From Brevundimonas sp. Root608 (lineage in GTDB: Bacteria > Pseudomonadota > Alphaproteobacteria > Caulobacterales > Caulobacteraceae), in contig NZ_LMGT01000009.1 of assembly GCF_001427825.1 (NCBI RefSeq), positions 1 through 49,366 of the forward strand: a stretch of 49,366 nucleotides of DNA, read 5' to 3'. The notes beneath the pieces are model-generated. The model saw only the letters and a list, made by a program, of their open reading frames with translations, was not told the origin of the DNA and made no database searches. Made by a program: the position numbers and the translations under genes. Positions 1-6,992 of the stretch are shown here, in pieces. The stretch's first letter is position 1; each line of letters opens with the position of its first letter.

Positions 1-172
1 CCCGCCGCACGTGGTTGGCCCTGGCGCCAGACGCCCTCCCCCGCGACGGGATGCAGATAGTATGGGGCCGCCGGGGGGCGGTGCTGACAATAGAGTTTGA
101 GAAAAGCGGAAGGTGTTGAAGAGGCGGGATATTTTCTTCTGAACCCGACTATATAGCCGGCCGGCAGCGTCA
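1..172. other. Left-edge intergenic stretch, no gene seen
   Basis: No reading frame with coding character and no RNA gene is visible. The stretch is more AT-rich near 90-160 than its surroundings, which would suit a promoter region or gene end, but I cannot define one. A gene may lie just outside the window. Confidence 0.4.
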
Positions 173-248
173 CGCCTTCGCGGGGATGCACGGATGGGGG
201 CGGCGGTCCCCGCCTTCGCGGGGATGCACGGAGGGGGGAGGGCGGTCC
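173..248. repeat. Two-copy tandem direct repeat, 38-bp period
   Basis: Two adjacent units begin with the same 22 bases (173-194 and 211-232), CGCCTTCGCGGGGATGCACG followed by GA. Each continues with a G-rich tract ending in GGTCCC. The repeat sits just past the 3' end of the minus-strand gene at 273-482. Two copies only, with no regular spacer, so it is a simple duplication and not an array. Confidence 0.75.
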
Positions 249-272
249 CTCCTCCCACGGCGACACCGGTGT

Positions 273-482
273 TTACGTGATCCGTTTTGCCGACACCGGA
301 TCGCTGGCCGGGAAGGTCTCTTCCAGTCCCTCGTCCAGCAGGGCTTCCTGGCGGTCCTCGGCGTGGCGTTCTTCTTCGCACAGCTGGTCCGGCTTGCCGT
401 GCTGCCGTTCCGCCTTGCGGGCGTGGGGGGCGTCGTCGGCGGGGGACTGCTGATGATCGGGTTTGTGCGTCTGAGTGGTCAT
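273..482 (-). CDS. Small hydrophilic protein with ETFPASDP C-terminal motif
   Basis: This encodes 69 residues, very rich in His, Gln, Glu, Asp and Arg, with no membrane segment or signal peptide. The C-terminal stretch DEGLEETFPASDPVS matches a motif (E-x-F-P-A-S-D-P) that I know from many small uncharacterised alphaproteobacterial proteins; its function is unknown. The start is well supported: AAGGAGG lies about 7 bases before the ATG. It begins 11 bases after the stop of the acidic protein gene at 494-940, so the two are probably co-transcribed, perhaps with flmG upstream. The sequence outside the motif looks disordered. Confidence 0.75.
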   Translation of the reverse strand: MTTQTHKPDHQQSPADDAPHARKAERQHGKPDQLCEEERHAEDRQEALLDEGLEETFPASDPVSAKRIT

Positions 483-493
483 GGCCGCCCTCC

Positions 494-940
494 TTATTCC
501 GTGGGGTGATCTTCATCGCCGTCGGGGCCGTAACCCAGGCCGGCGATGTCATCGTCTGACAGGCGTCTGGCCTCCCAGTGGGCGGCGCTGGCCTGGGCGC
601 CGCGGGCGTTCTCCATCAGGCCGGAGTAGACCAGCTCGACCTCGTCCGGACCGCGGCCGCCGGCGCTTTCGCCGTCGATCTCGGTCAGGCGCTCGCCGTC
701 TATGCCCAGCAGGGCGTCGGCCTCGGCCTCGATGCCGGACGCGCCCTGGATTTCATCCAGATCGTCCAGCTGGTCCTCGTCAAACTCTTCCTCGTCGGCG
801 TCGCCGTCGGCCTGGGTGACGTCCAGCACCGGATCGGCCTCGTCCAGCAGGATGTCGCCGTCGCCCTCATCGTCGATGTGGGTTTCGTCATAGACTTCGG
901 ACTGTTCCTGGTCGTCCGAGTAGCCGTTGATCTCCGGCAT
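494..940 (-). CDS. Highly acidic hypothetical protein, 148 aa
   Basis: The first two thirds consist largely of Asp and Glu runs (for example DADEEEFDEDQLDDLDE). A more ordinary C-terminal third contains a Trp-Glu-Ala-Arg-Arg stretch and DDDIAGLGYG. No membrane span or signal is visible, so it should be cytoplasmic and largely disordered. A good Shine-Dalgarno (CAGGAG) precedes the ATG. The gene starts 36 bases after the flmG-like stop and is followed 11 bases later by the ETFPASDP protein, which suggests one transcript. I do not recognise a function; an acidic mimic, chaperone-like or nucleic-acid-mimic role would be guesswork. Confidence 0.75.
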   Translation of the reverse strand: MPEINGYSDDQEQSEVYDETHIDDEGDGDILLDEADPVLDVTQADGDADEEEFDEDQLDDLDEIQGASGIEAEADALLGIDGERLTEIDGESAGGRGPDEVELVYSGLMENARGAQASAAHWEARRLSDDDIAGLGYGPDGDEDHPTE

Positions 941-976
941 GGCGTAGCTCCTGTTCGGGAGATCAACGCTGCTCCG

Positions 977-2764
977 CTATCCGGCGTTCCCCGTCCTGAC
1001 GGCCTCGTCCAGTGCGGCCCGGACGCGATCGATCGCACCCTCCCAGGCGTCGAAGCCGTCGCGCCGGAAATGCCGCAGGTGCGGATAGAAGGGGTATTTG
1101 TCGGTCGCCAGAAAATGCCAGTCGTCCGGCGCGGTGATCATCCACGCCGTCCCGCCGACGGCCGCCGCCAGATTGGTCCCGGCGATGCCCGGCCCGATGA
1201 CGACGTCCAGCGCGACCGACAGGGCCGCCACATCCTCGAGATCGTCCTTCAGATTGATCGGCGGGGTCCAGATCGACACCCCCGCCGCCTCGGCCGCCGC
1301 CAGGTCGTCGGCCACGTCGCCGCACTGCAGGTTGACCATGACCGCGCCCGGCGTCTCCAGCACGGGCCGCCAGCGTTCGAAGCTGGAGAAATAGCGGGCC
1401 CGCGAGCCGGTCAGGACCAGGCTCTTCCAGTGCAGGCCGACCTTCAGCCCCGGCCCGAGTTTTTCCAGTTCTGCGCGCCAATAGGCCACCTTCTCCGGGT
1501 CCGCCTTCAGATAGCCCCGGCGGTCGGGGAAGCGGTCGATCGACGGGCGGTAGAGCGCCAGCAGCGAGGCCAGCGGAATCCAGCGGTCGATCCCTTCCTC
1601 CATCTCCTCGATGAACGGGACATAGCGGGTGATGCGGCCTTCCAGCTTGACCGCCCGGTGCGAGCCGAAGACGGCTTCCGGATAGGCCCGCTGGAACATC
1701 CCGATCAGGCGCGGCTCGACCGCCACGAACACCTTGCCGTCCGGACCGACGGCTTCGATGGCGTCGCCGACACAGGTTCCGAACACCATTTCGTCGGCGA
1801 TGCCCTGTTCGCCCACGATCAGCAGGCGCTTGCCGCGGATGTCTTCCGTCTTCGGATCCCAGCGCGGGGCCTCGACGGCGACCCGCATGGCCTCGGGCAG
1901 ATGCGGGTCGAGCCGCACCTCATAGGCTTCGAACCCTTCCGGGATGCGGCCGAGGGTCATCAGCAGCATGGCCCGCGCCATGTTCATCATGGCCCGCTCG
2001 TATGGGCTTTCGGCGCCGGGCAGGGCGGCGTCCAGGTCTTCGAGCGCGCCAAGGGCATCGCCCAGGGGCAGGCGGGCGTTGGCGCGGTTGTAGCGGGCCT
2101 TGGCGAAGGCCGGGTCGTGCCGCAGCGCCTCCTCGAAGAAGGTCAGGGCCGTGGCCATCTCGCCCTGGTCGCTCAGCACTGTGCCGAGGGTGTTCCACAG
2201 GACCGGCGATTCGGGCTCGACTCCCAGCAGGGCGCGCAGGGTTTCGACGGCGTCGCCGTAGCGCTTCTGATCGCGCTGGACGCAGGCCAGGTTGTTGGTC
2301 GCCTCGACGTGGCCGGGATCGGCGGCCAGATATTTGACCAGCAGCTTTTCGGCGATGTCGAGATGGCCCAGCTGCTGCGCCAGCCGGCCGAGGTCATGGG
2401 CCACGTCGGTCTCGTTGGGCAGCAGCTTGAGCGCCGCCTCATAGGCCAGCAGGGCCTGGCCGAAATCGCCCGACTTCTCGCGGCAGATGGCCAGCACGTG
2501 CCAGGCCAGACCGCTGGTCTCGTCGATCTGCAAGGCGTCCAGCGCGCGCCGGGCGCCCAGGGCGAAGTCGCCGGCGCGGATCGCCATCAGGGCGGCCTTC
2601 AGCTTTTCGAGGCTCTTGCGCTGGGCCTTCACCGCCAGCCTGGGACTGGCCAGCTGCCGCGAGAGCTTGCGGATGGCCTCGGGAGAGGCCGAATCGCCGA
2701 CCGTTCCCTGGGCGGCGAGCTGGGGCGCGTGGACGAATTCTGGAGCCAGATCGGCTGCGGACAT
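977..2764 (-). CDS. flmG: TPR-glycosyltransferase, probable flagellin glycosyltransferase FlmG
   Basis: The protein has about 595 residues in two parts. Residues about 60-270 form degenerate tetratricopeptide repeats (such as AWHVLAICREKSGDFGQALL). Residues about 300-595 resemble the GT-B-like C-terminal domain of TPR glycosyltransferases, with GEQGIADEMVFG, an LKVGLHWKS segment and VVIGPGIAGTNLAAAVG. In Caulobacter and Brevundimonas, FlmG binds flagellins through the TPR part and transfers a nonulosonic (sialic-acid-like) sugar to them in the cytoplasm before export. Neighbours strongly support this: flbT, flaF and a flagellin are divergent from it. I chose the ATG at 2764; an upstream in-frame ATG at 2815 exists and neither has a clear ribosome binding site. 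Sugar specificity cannot be read from sequence alone. Confidence 0.8.
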   Translation of the reverse strand: MSAADLAPEFVHAPQLAAQGTVGDSASPEAIRKLSRQLASPRLAVKAQRKSLEKLKAALMAIRAGDFALGARRALDALQIDETSGLAWHVLAICREKSGDFGQALLAYEAALKLLPNETDVAHDLGRLAQQLGHLDIAEKLLVKYLAADPGHVEATNNLACVQRDQKRYGDAVETLRALLGVEPESPVLWNTLGTVLSDQGEMATALTFFEEALRHDPAFAKARYNRANARLPLGDALGALEDLDAALPGAESPYERAMMNMARAMLLMTLGRIPEGFEAYEVRLDPHLPEAMRVAVEAPRWDPKTEDIRGKRLLIVGEQGIADEMVFGTCVGDAIEAVGPDGKVFVAVEPRLIGMFQRAYPEAVFGSHRAVKLEGRITRYVPFIEEMEEGIDRWIPLASLLALYRPSIDRFPDRRGYLKADPEKVAYWRAELEKLGPGLKVGLHWKSLVLTGSRARYFSSFERWRPVLETPGAVMVNLQCGDVADDLAAAEAAGVSIWTPPINLKDDLEDVAALSVALDVVIGPGIAGTNLAAAVGGTAWMITAPDDWHFLATDKYPFYPHLRHFRRDGFDAWEGAIDRVRAALDEAVRTGNAG

Positions 2765-2895
2765 GGATCGATCCCGAGTGTGTTCCGGAGGATCGCCGCC
2801 GGGGTCACAAGACATGGTTAACCACGACTGTTTAGCGTGCGTTCGTTCCCGGCTTCCTAACGTCGCCGCGAGCCTGTCAGGAGACGCTCCCGCAA

Positions 2896-3318
2896 ATGCC
2901 GCTCAAGCTGTCGCTCAAACCCGGCGAGAAATTCGTGCTCAACGGCGCGGTTGTCCAGAACGGCGATCGTCGCGGCGTCCTCATCCTTCAGAACAAGGCG
3001 TCGGTGCTGCGCGAGAAGGACATTCTCCAGCCCGAGGACGTCAAGAGTCCGGCGACCCGCGTCTATTTCCCGGTCATGATGATGTACCTGGACGAGGCCC
3101 AGGCGCCCAAGGTCTATGACGAGTTCGCGCGGCGTCTGACCGAGTTCATGAGCGCCACGCGCAATCCCCAGGTGCTGGCGGACTGCGTGGCGGCGTCGCG
3201 CCACGTCATGGCGCGCGAATACTACAAGGCCCTGATGGCGGCGCGGAAACTGGTGGATTACGAGGAAGGGCTGTCGAATGTCGCTGCAGGCGTACAAGAC
3301 CGCGGCCACGCGGACTGA
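2896..3318 (+). CDS. flbT: Flagellin synthesis post-transcriptional regulator FlbT
   Basis: This 140-residue protein has the FlbT family features: start [19 protein letters not shown], then [22 protein letters not shown] and a helical C-terminal half. In Caulobacter FlbT represses flagellin mRNA translation or stability by acting at its 5' untranslated region, coupling filament synthesis to hook completion. FlaF has the opposing, flagellin-promoting role. The length matches the family. The stop lies inside the next gene (41-base overlap with flaF), indicating translational coupling. GGAGA lies about a dozen bases before the ATG. Confidence 0.95.
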   Translation: MPLKLSLKPGEKFVLNGAVVQNGDRRGVLILQNKASVLREKDILQPEDVKSPATRVYFPVMMMYLDEAQAPKVYDEFARRLTEFMSATRNPQVLADCVAASRHVMAREYYKALMAARKLVDYEEGLSNVAAGVQDRGHAD

Positions 3319-3637
3319 AAACCCGCGTGAAACGGAATACCGGCTGTTCGGGCAGGTGACCCGGGCGCTGATGCACGCCTCGACCGTCGATCCTGCCGAC
3401 GTCGCGACCCGGATCGACGCCCTCGACTGGAACCGCCGGCTGTGGTCCGCGCTGGCGACCGACTGCGCCAATCCGGACAATGCGATGGACAAGGCCCTGC
3501 GGGCCCAGATCATCTCGATCAGCCTGTTCGTCAGCCGCCATTCGTCCGTGATCATGCGCGGCGAGGATGATTTCGAAGCCCTGATCGACATCAACAAGAT
3601 GGTCATGCAGGGCCTGTCGGGTCAGGGAGCCGCCTAG
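3278..3637 (+). CDS. flaF: Flagellar biosynthesis regulator FlaF
   Basis: The 119 residues match the FlaF family: [20 protein letters not shown] at the N-terminus, then a helical core ([37 protein letters not shown]). FlaF is required for flagellin synthesis and export in Caulobacter and counterbalances FlbT. The gene overlaps flbT by 41 bases in another frame and is followed 209 bases later by a flagellin gene with its own promoter. Cytoplasmic, with no membrane segment. Confidence 0.95.
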   Translation: MSLQAYKTAATRTENPRETEYRLFGQVTRALMHASTVDPADVATRIDALDWNRRLWSALATDCANPDNAMDKALRAQIISISLFVSRHSSVIMRGEDDFEALIDINKMVMQGLSGQGAA

Positions 3638-3754
3638 CCGTCCGACCCGGGCCGGGTAGGCAAGACGAGCCACGCGGCCCGGCCAGACCTGCCGGGGCCG
3701 ACACGGCCCTGTAGCCAAGCCTCTGAAAAGATTGATGTCCGTCCGGCCCGGGAA

Positions 3755-3772
3755 GCGGCCCGATCCTTGCGT
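3755..3772 (+). promoter_or_regulatory. Probable sigma-54 promoter of the flagellin gene
   Basis: The sequence GCGGCCCGATCCTTGCGT has the GG-N10-GC geometry of sigma-54 promoters (-24 GG at 3757-3758, -12 GC at 3769-3770) and an exact TTGC at -12. The -24 element is weaker (CGGCCC against TGGCAC). Caulobacter late flagellar genes, including flagellins, use sigma-54. Transcription starting about 12 bases downstream would leave a leader of roughly 65 bases before the ATG at 3847, long enough for FlbT-type control. Confidence 0.65.
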
Positions 3773-3846
3773 CGCCGTGCGCGAGCCAGAACTGGTTCGA
3801 CGGCCAGAAGGCCGTTCTTCACCCGACCAGAATGGAAGGACAGCCG

Positions 3847-4677
3847 ATGGTTATGTCGGTCAACACGAACACGGGCGCGCAAATCGCGCTCCAGAACCTG
3901 AACGCGACCAACGCAGCCCTTGGGCAGGTGCAGAACCGGATCAACACCGGGAAATCTGTCTCCAGCGCCAAGGACAACGGAAGCATCTGGGCCATCGCCC
4001 AGGGGCAACGGGCCGATATCGGCGCGCTGAGCGCGGTCAAACAGTCGCTCGATCGTGGCATCGCCGCGGTCGATGTGGCCCTGGCGGCGGGCGAGACGGT
4101 CTCAGACCTCTTGCTCCAGTTGAAGGAGAAGGCACTCGCTGCGACGGACGCGTCACTCAAGACGTCGGCGCGCGCGGCTCTGAACGAGGATTTCAAGGCC
4201 CTTCGCGACCAGATCGCCACGGTCACCGGCAATGCCGAATTCAACGGGGTCAACCTGCTGAAGACGGGAGCGACGGGGTTCCAGGCCCTGGCGAATGTGA
4301 CGGGCACGTCCAGCCTGACGGTTGGCGCGGAAGTTCTCGCCCTGGGCGGCGCGAATGTGACGATCGCGGCGACGCAGACGATCGACACCCTGACCAAGGC
4401 GGCGGCCTCGCTTACGGCCGTCTCCACCTCCATCGACAAGGTCTCGGCCTCGCTCGCGCGGCTGGGCACCAAGTCGAAGGCGCTCTCGACCCACCTGACG
4501 TTCGTCGGCAAGCTGTCGGACGCGCTGGAGGCGGGAGTGGGCAATCTGGTCGACGCCGATCTGGCGAAGGAAAGCGCCAAGCTCCAGGCCCTGCAGACGA
4601 AGCAGCAGCTGGGAGTTCAGGCGCTGGGCATCGCCAATCAGACGCCGCAGCTGGTGCTGTCGCTGTTCCGCAACTGA
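3847..4677 (+). CDS. Flagellin
   Basis: The protein has 276 residues, the size typical of Caulobacterales flagellins. The conserved N-terminal D0/D1 region (NTNTGAQIALQNLNATNAAL, QNRINTGKSVSSAKDNGSIW) and C-terminal D1/D0 region (QTKQQLGVQALGIANQTPQL, ending SLFRN) are intact; the central region is short and Ser/Thr/Ala-rich. It forms the filament outside the cell after type III export, without a signal peptide. The ATG at 3847 is chosen because GGAAGG lies 7 bases upstream; an upstream in-frame ATG at 3832 overlaps that ribosome site and is unlikely. A hairpin terminator follows. The nearby flmG-like gene suggests the protein is glycosylated on Ser/Thr residues of the centre. Confidence 0.95.
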   Translation: MVMSVNTNTGAQIALQNLNATNAALGQVQNRINTGKSVSSAKDNGSIWAIAQGQRADIGALSAVKQSLDRGIAAVDVALAAGETVSDLLLQLKEKALAATDASLKTSARAALNEDFKALRDQIATVTGNAEFNGVNLLKTGATGFQALANVTGTSSLTVGAEVLALGGANVTIAATQTIDTLTKAAASLTAVSTSIDKVSASLARLGTKSKALSTHLTFVGKLSDALEAGVGNLVDADLAKESAKLQALQTKQQLGVQALGIANQTPQLVLSLFRN

Positions 4678-4697
4678 CTGTTTCAGGTTCGAACAAG

Positions 4698-4731
4698 CGC
4701 CGGAGGGGGAGACCCCTCCGGCGTTTCGTCG
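4698..4731 (+). terminator. Rho-independent terminator after flagellin
   Basis: A perfect 11-bp stem (4698-4708 with 4713-4723, CGCCGGAGGGG and its complement) encloses a GAGA tetraloop and is followed by TTTCGTCGTT. It begins 20 bases after the flagellin stop. The convergent ExoD-family gene ends at 4733, so the hairpin may serve both sides, but the T-rich tail favours the plus strand. Confidence 0.85.
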
Positions 4732-4732
4732 T

Positions 4733-5410
4733 TCAGAACAGGCCCGTAAGCCACGTCCAGAACTGGGGAAGCAGGCCGTTCGCCCATTCCCAGACCGGCA
4801 GGAGATAGGGCGAGACCCAGGTCCAGGCGAGCCAGATGACGAGGCCCGCTCCGCAGATCACGCCCACGGCGCTCCAGGCGATGACGATGGCCAGCCCGTC
4901 CCGCTGCATCAGGCCGAAGCCGAAGGCGGAGATGATCAGGGCCGGGATCAGATTGCCGCCCCAAAGCGGCAGGATCAGGATCAGGGCCAGCAGGAAGGTG
5001 GCGATGCCGATCAGCACTTCGGACAGTTCGCTGGTCATGATGGACAGTCGGGGTCTCGAGAGGCGCTCCATCTGCCTGAGCCGCGGAAGCACCTTTTCCA
5101 CGCCCTGCCGGTAGGTCTGGCGCTCGATCGAGCGGCGCAACGCCCAGCGCGGCAGCCACAGCTGGTCCTGGCGGATCATGAGCTGCAGACCCATCAGCAA
5201 CAGCGGCGCGCCGAGGACCGTCGTCGTGCCCGGGATGATGCCGATGGCGACGCTCAGCAGGCCGAAGAACAGCATCAGGGCGCCGAAGCCGCGCTCGCCG
5301 AAGGCGTTGACCAGTTCGCCGAGGTACAGTTTCGGATCGTTCTTCGCGCCGATGTCCTGGATCACCTGCGAAAAGGGCCGGCTGTCGCTCTGATAGTCAT
5401 AGTCGGGCAT
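4733..5410 (-). CDS. ExoD-family membrane protein (copy 1)
   Basis: The 225-residue protein starts MPDYDYQSDSRPFSQVIQDI. It carries the ExoD family pattern: a short cytoplasmic N-terminus with LGELVNAFGERGFGALMLFF, then GTTTVLGAPLLLMGLQL, a basic amphipathic stretch with RLSRPRL, and hydrophobic segments with LPLWGGNLIPALIISAFGFG and MQRDGLAI. ExoD was found in Sinorhizobium as affecting exopolysaccharide and nodule invasion; its biochemical role is unknown. An inner-membrane location is expected. The neighbouring gene at 5491-6126 is a paralogue on the same strand, 80 bases upstream, so this is a tandem duplication. The ATG at 5410 has no strong Shine-Dalgarno. Confidence 0.88.
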   Translation of the reverse strand: MPDYDYQSDSRPFSQVIQDIGAKNDPKLYLGELVNAFGERGFGALMLFFGLLSVAIGIIPGTTTVLGAPLLLMGLQLMIRQDQLWLPRWALRRSIERQTYRQGVEKVLPRLRQMERLSRPRLSIMTSELSEVLIGIATFLLALILILPLWGGNLIPALIISAFGFGLMQRDGLAIVIAWSAVGVICGAGLVIWLAWTWVSPYLLPVWEWANGLLPQFWTWLTGLF

Positions 5411-5490
5411 CGGCGGCGTCCGGAGGTGATGATCCGATCTAGGCGCGACGATAGGCGGGCGCCACTTAACAAACGTCAATCTGGCGGCGC

Positions 5491-6126
5491 TCAGATCAGG
5501 CCCTGGACCGCGTCGATCCCGTGGCGGAACCCGGCGACGATCAGCTTCCACGCCAGAAACAGGATGGCGACGGCCACGGCCGTGGTCAGCCATCCCAGCA
5601 AGACGGACAGGCCGTCCCGCTGCATCACGCCGAGCGAGAAGAAGGCGATGGCGACCGCCGGGATCAGGTTGCCGCCGAAGATCGGCAGCACCAGCACGGC
5701 CGACAGGAACAGGCAGGCCAGGCCGATCAGACCCTGGCCGAACCCGCCGGTGAGGACATACAGGCGCGGCCGTGAGACCGCCTCCGCCCAACGCAGGGGG
5801 CGCATGAACCGCCGGATCAGCCGGCGAAAGGTCTCGCGGTGGATCGCCAGGCCTTCGGCCCAGCGCGGAACCCACAGGCTTTCGCGGCCCCATGCCAGTT
5901 CGGCCGACAACAGCAGCAGCGGCGCACCGGTCAGGCTCGTGCCGCCCGGGGGCCATGGCAGCAGGTTGATCAGGGCGAAGAAGAACATCACCGGCCCGAA
6001 GGCCCGGTCTCCGAAGGCCTCGACGACTTCGCCCAGGCACAGTTTTTCGGCCCGGCGCGCCGCCAGGATATCCAGCACGTCCGAAAACGCGCGCGGCCGG
6101 CCGGTCGAGGTTTCGGTCAGGCTCAT
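5491..6126 (-). CDS. ExoD-family membrane protein (copy 2)
   Basis: The 211 residues share the full ExoD pattern with the copy downstream: LGEVVEAFGDRAFGPVMFFF, GTSLTGAPLLLLSAELAWG, a basic stretch with AVSRPRLYVLTGGFGQGLIG, LPIFGGNLIPAVAIAFFSLG and VMQRDGLSV. The two are clearly paralogous but well diverged. Transcription probably runs from this gene into the first copy (80-base gap). The segment LLPWPPGGT replaces IIPGTTT of the other copy, a local difference that may matter for function. Multi-pass inner-membrane protein; function not established. Confidence 0.88.
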   Translation of the reverse strand: MSLTETSTGRPRAFSDVLDILAARRAEKLCLGEVVEAFGDRAFGPVMFFFALINLLPWPPGGTSLTGAPLLLLSAELAWGRESLWVPRWAEGLAIHRETFRRLIRRFMRPLRWAEAVSRPRLYVLTGGFGQGLIGLACLFLSAVLVLPIFGGNLIPAVAIAFFSLGVMQRDGLSVLLGWLTTAVAVAILFLAWKLIVAGFRHGIDAVQGLI

Positions 6127-6184
6127 GCGGCGACGCTAGCGGCGCGGCATGAGGGGGTCATTCGGGCTCGCGCGACGGGATATG

Positions 6185-6367
6185 TCAGTGTTTCACGTGC
6201 TGGGGTTTGCCCTTGCGGCTGGTGCGGGCGAATTCCTCGAGCTGCTTCTCGGTCATCGACAGCATCGATTTCGACGCGCCCTTCAGTTCGGACTTCGGCG
6301 TGTCGCCGCGCCTGGCCGACAAGGCGGCGCCGGCGGCTTTTTGTTGTGCAGCGGATTTCGCGGGCAT
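6185..6367 (-). CDS. DUF3008 small protein
   Basis: The 60 residues match the DUF3008 family: MPAKSAAQQKAAGAALSARR, KSELKGASKSMLSMTEKQLE and a C-terminal FARTSRKGKPQHVKH. The protein is small, basic, soluble and of unknown function, and widespread in alpha- and betaproteobacteria. A clear ribosome binding site (AAGGAG) lies 7 bases before the ATG at 6367. It is likely a single-gene unit, divergent from the lipoprotein gene at 6480. Confidence 0.9.
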   Translation of the reverse strand: MPAKSAAQQKAAGAALSARRGDTPKSELKGASKSMLSMTEKQLEEFARTSRKGKPQHVKH

Positions 6368-6479
6368 GGGAGGCTCCTTTGCGTCCCAACCAACTATCGC
6401 CGGTCCGCCCGGTTCCCGGTCGCCGGTTCAGCCGTAACCCGTAATGTGGTAGGGGTCGGGTCCTGGGTGGAGGAACGAC

Positions 6480-6992
6480 ATGCGCATCATCCCTCTCGTT
6501 TCCGGGCTCGCCGCCTTCTCCCTGGCGGCCTGCGGGCAGGGCGGCGACGCCTCGCCGGCCGAAAAGGCGACCGACACGGCGGGGAACCCCGCCGCCGCCG
6601 GCATGCCCGCCGGGCCCACGCCCGGCCTGTGGCGCGTCACGACCCGGATGAGCGGGATGCCGGCCGGCATGGAGGCGCCGGCGGTCGAAACCTGCATCCG
6701 CGAGGCGAAGTTCGAGACGCCCCGGGGCGCCCCGGAGTCCCCGGGCATGACCTGCGAACAGCAATCCTTCCGCCGCGAGGGCGCCGCCATGGTCGGCCAT
6801 ATGGTCTGCACCTCGGCCGATGGCATGCGCACGGAGACGGACACCCGGGTCTCGGGCGACTTCACCCGCAACTACACCATGGAGGTGAAGAGCCGGATGA
6901 CGCCCCCGCCGAGCCCGGAGATGGCCGAGGTCGCCATGGTGATGACCGCCGAACGGCTGGGCGACTGCCCGGCCGCCTCAGCTGCCGAGTAG
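6480..6992 (+). CDS. DUF3617-type lipoprotein
   Basis: The 170-residue precursor has a lipoprotein signal peptide: [18 protein letters not shown], with the lipobox cysteine at residue 18. A spacer rich in Gly/Ala/Pro follows, then the DUF3617 pattern: [15 protein letters not shown], a paired Cys segment ([23 protein letters not shown]) and a C-terminal DCPA. These periplasmic lipoproteins have unknown function. GGAGGAAC precedes the ATG. The 3' end overlaps the convergent isovaleryl-CoA dehydrogenase gene by 15 bases. Confidence 0.85.
   Translation: MRIIPLVSGLAAFSLAACGQGGDASPAEKATDTAGNPAAAGMPAGPTPGLWRVTTRMSGMPAGMEAPAVETCIREAKFETPRGAPESPGMTCEQQSFRREGAAMVGHMVCTSADGMRTETDTRVSGDFTRNYTMEVKSRMTPPPSPEMAEVAMVMTAERLGDCPAASAAE

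Noticed and set aside
173..248. Possible CRISPR array
   Set aside because: Only two adjacent units, no unique spacers and no cas genes.
578..2821. A 747-codon plus-strand open frame across the flmG region
   Set aside because: It is antisense to the TPR-glycosyltransferase gene, has a composition unlike a protein (Gln/Arg/Gly/His-rich) and no domain. GC-rich DNA leaves such open shadow frames.
2816..2850. CtrA-box-like sequence near the flmG/flbT gap (GGTTAACC)
   Set aside because: One TTAACCAT half site is present on the minus strand, but the second half at the right spacing (TTAA-N7-TTAA) is missing. I do not call it.
4733..6040. A 435-codon minus frame that runs through both ExoD genes
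   Set aside because: Only its last 225 codons (from the ATG at 5410) have ExoD features. The upstream part is out of frame with the second ExoD gene and is not coding-like.
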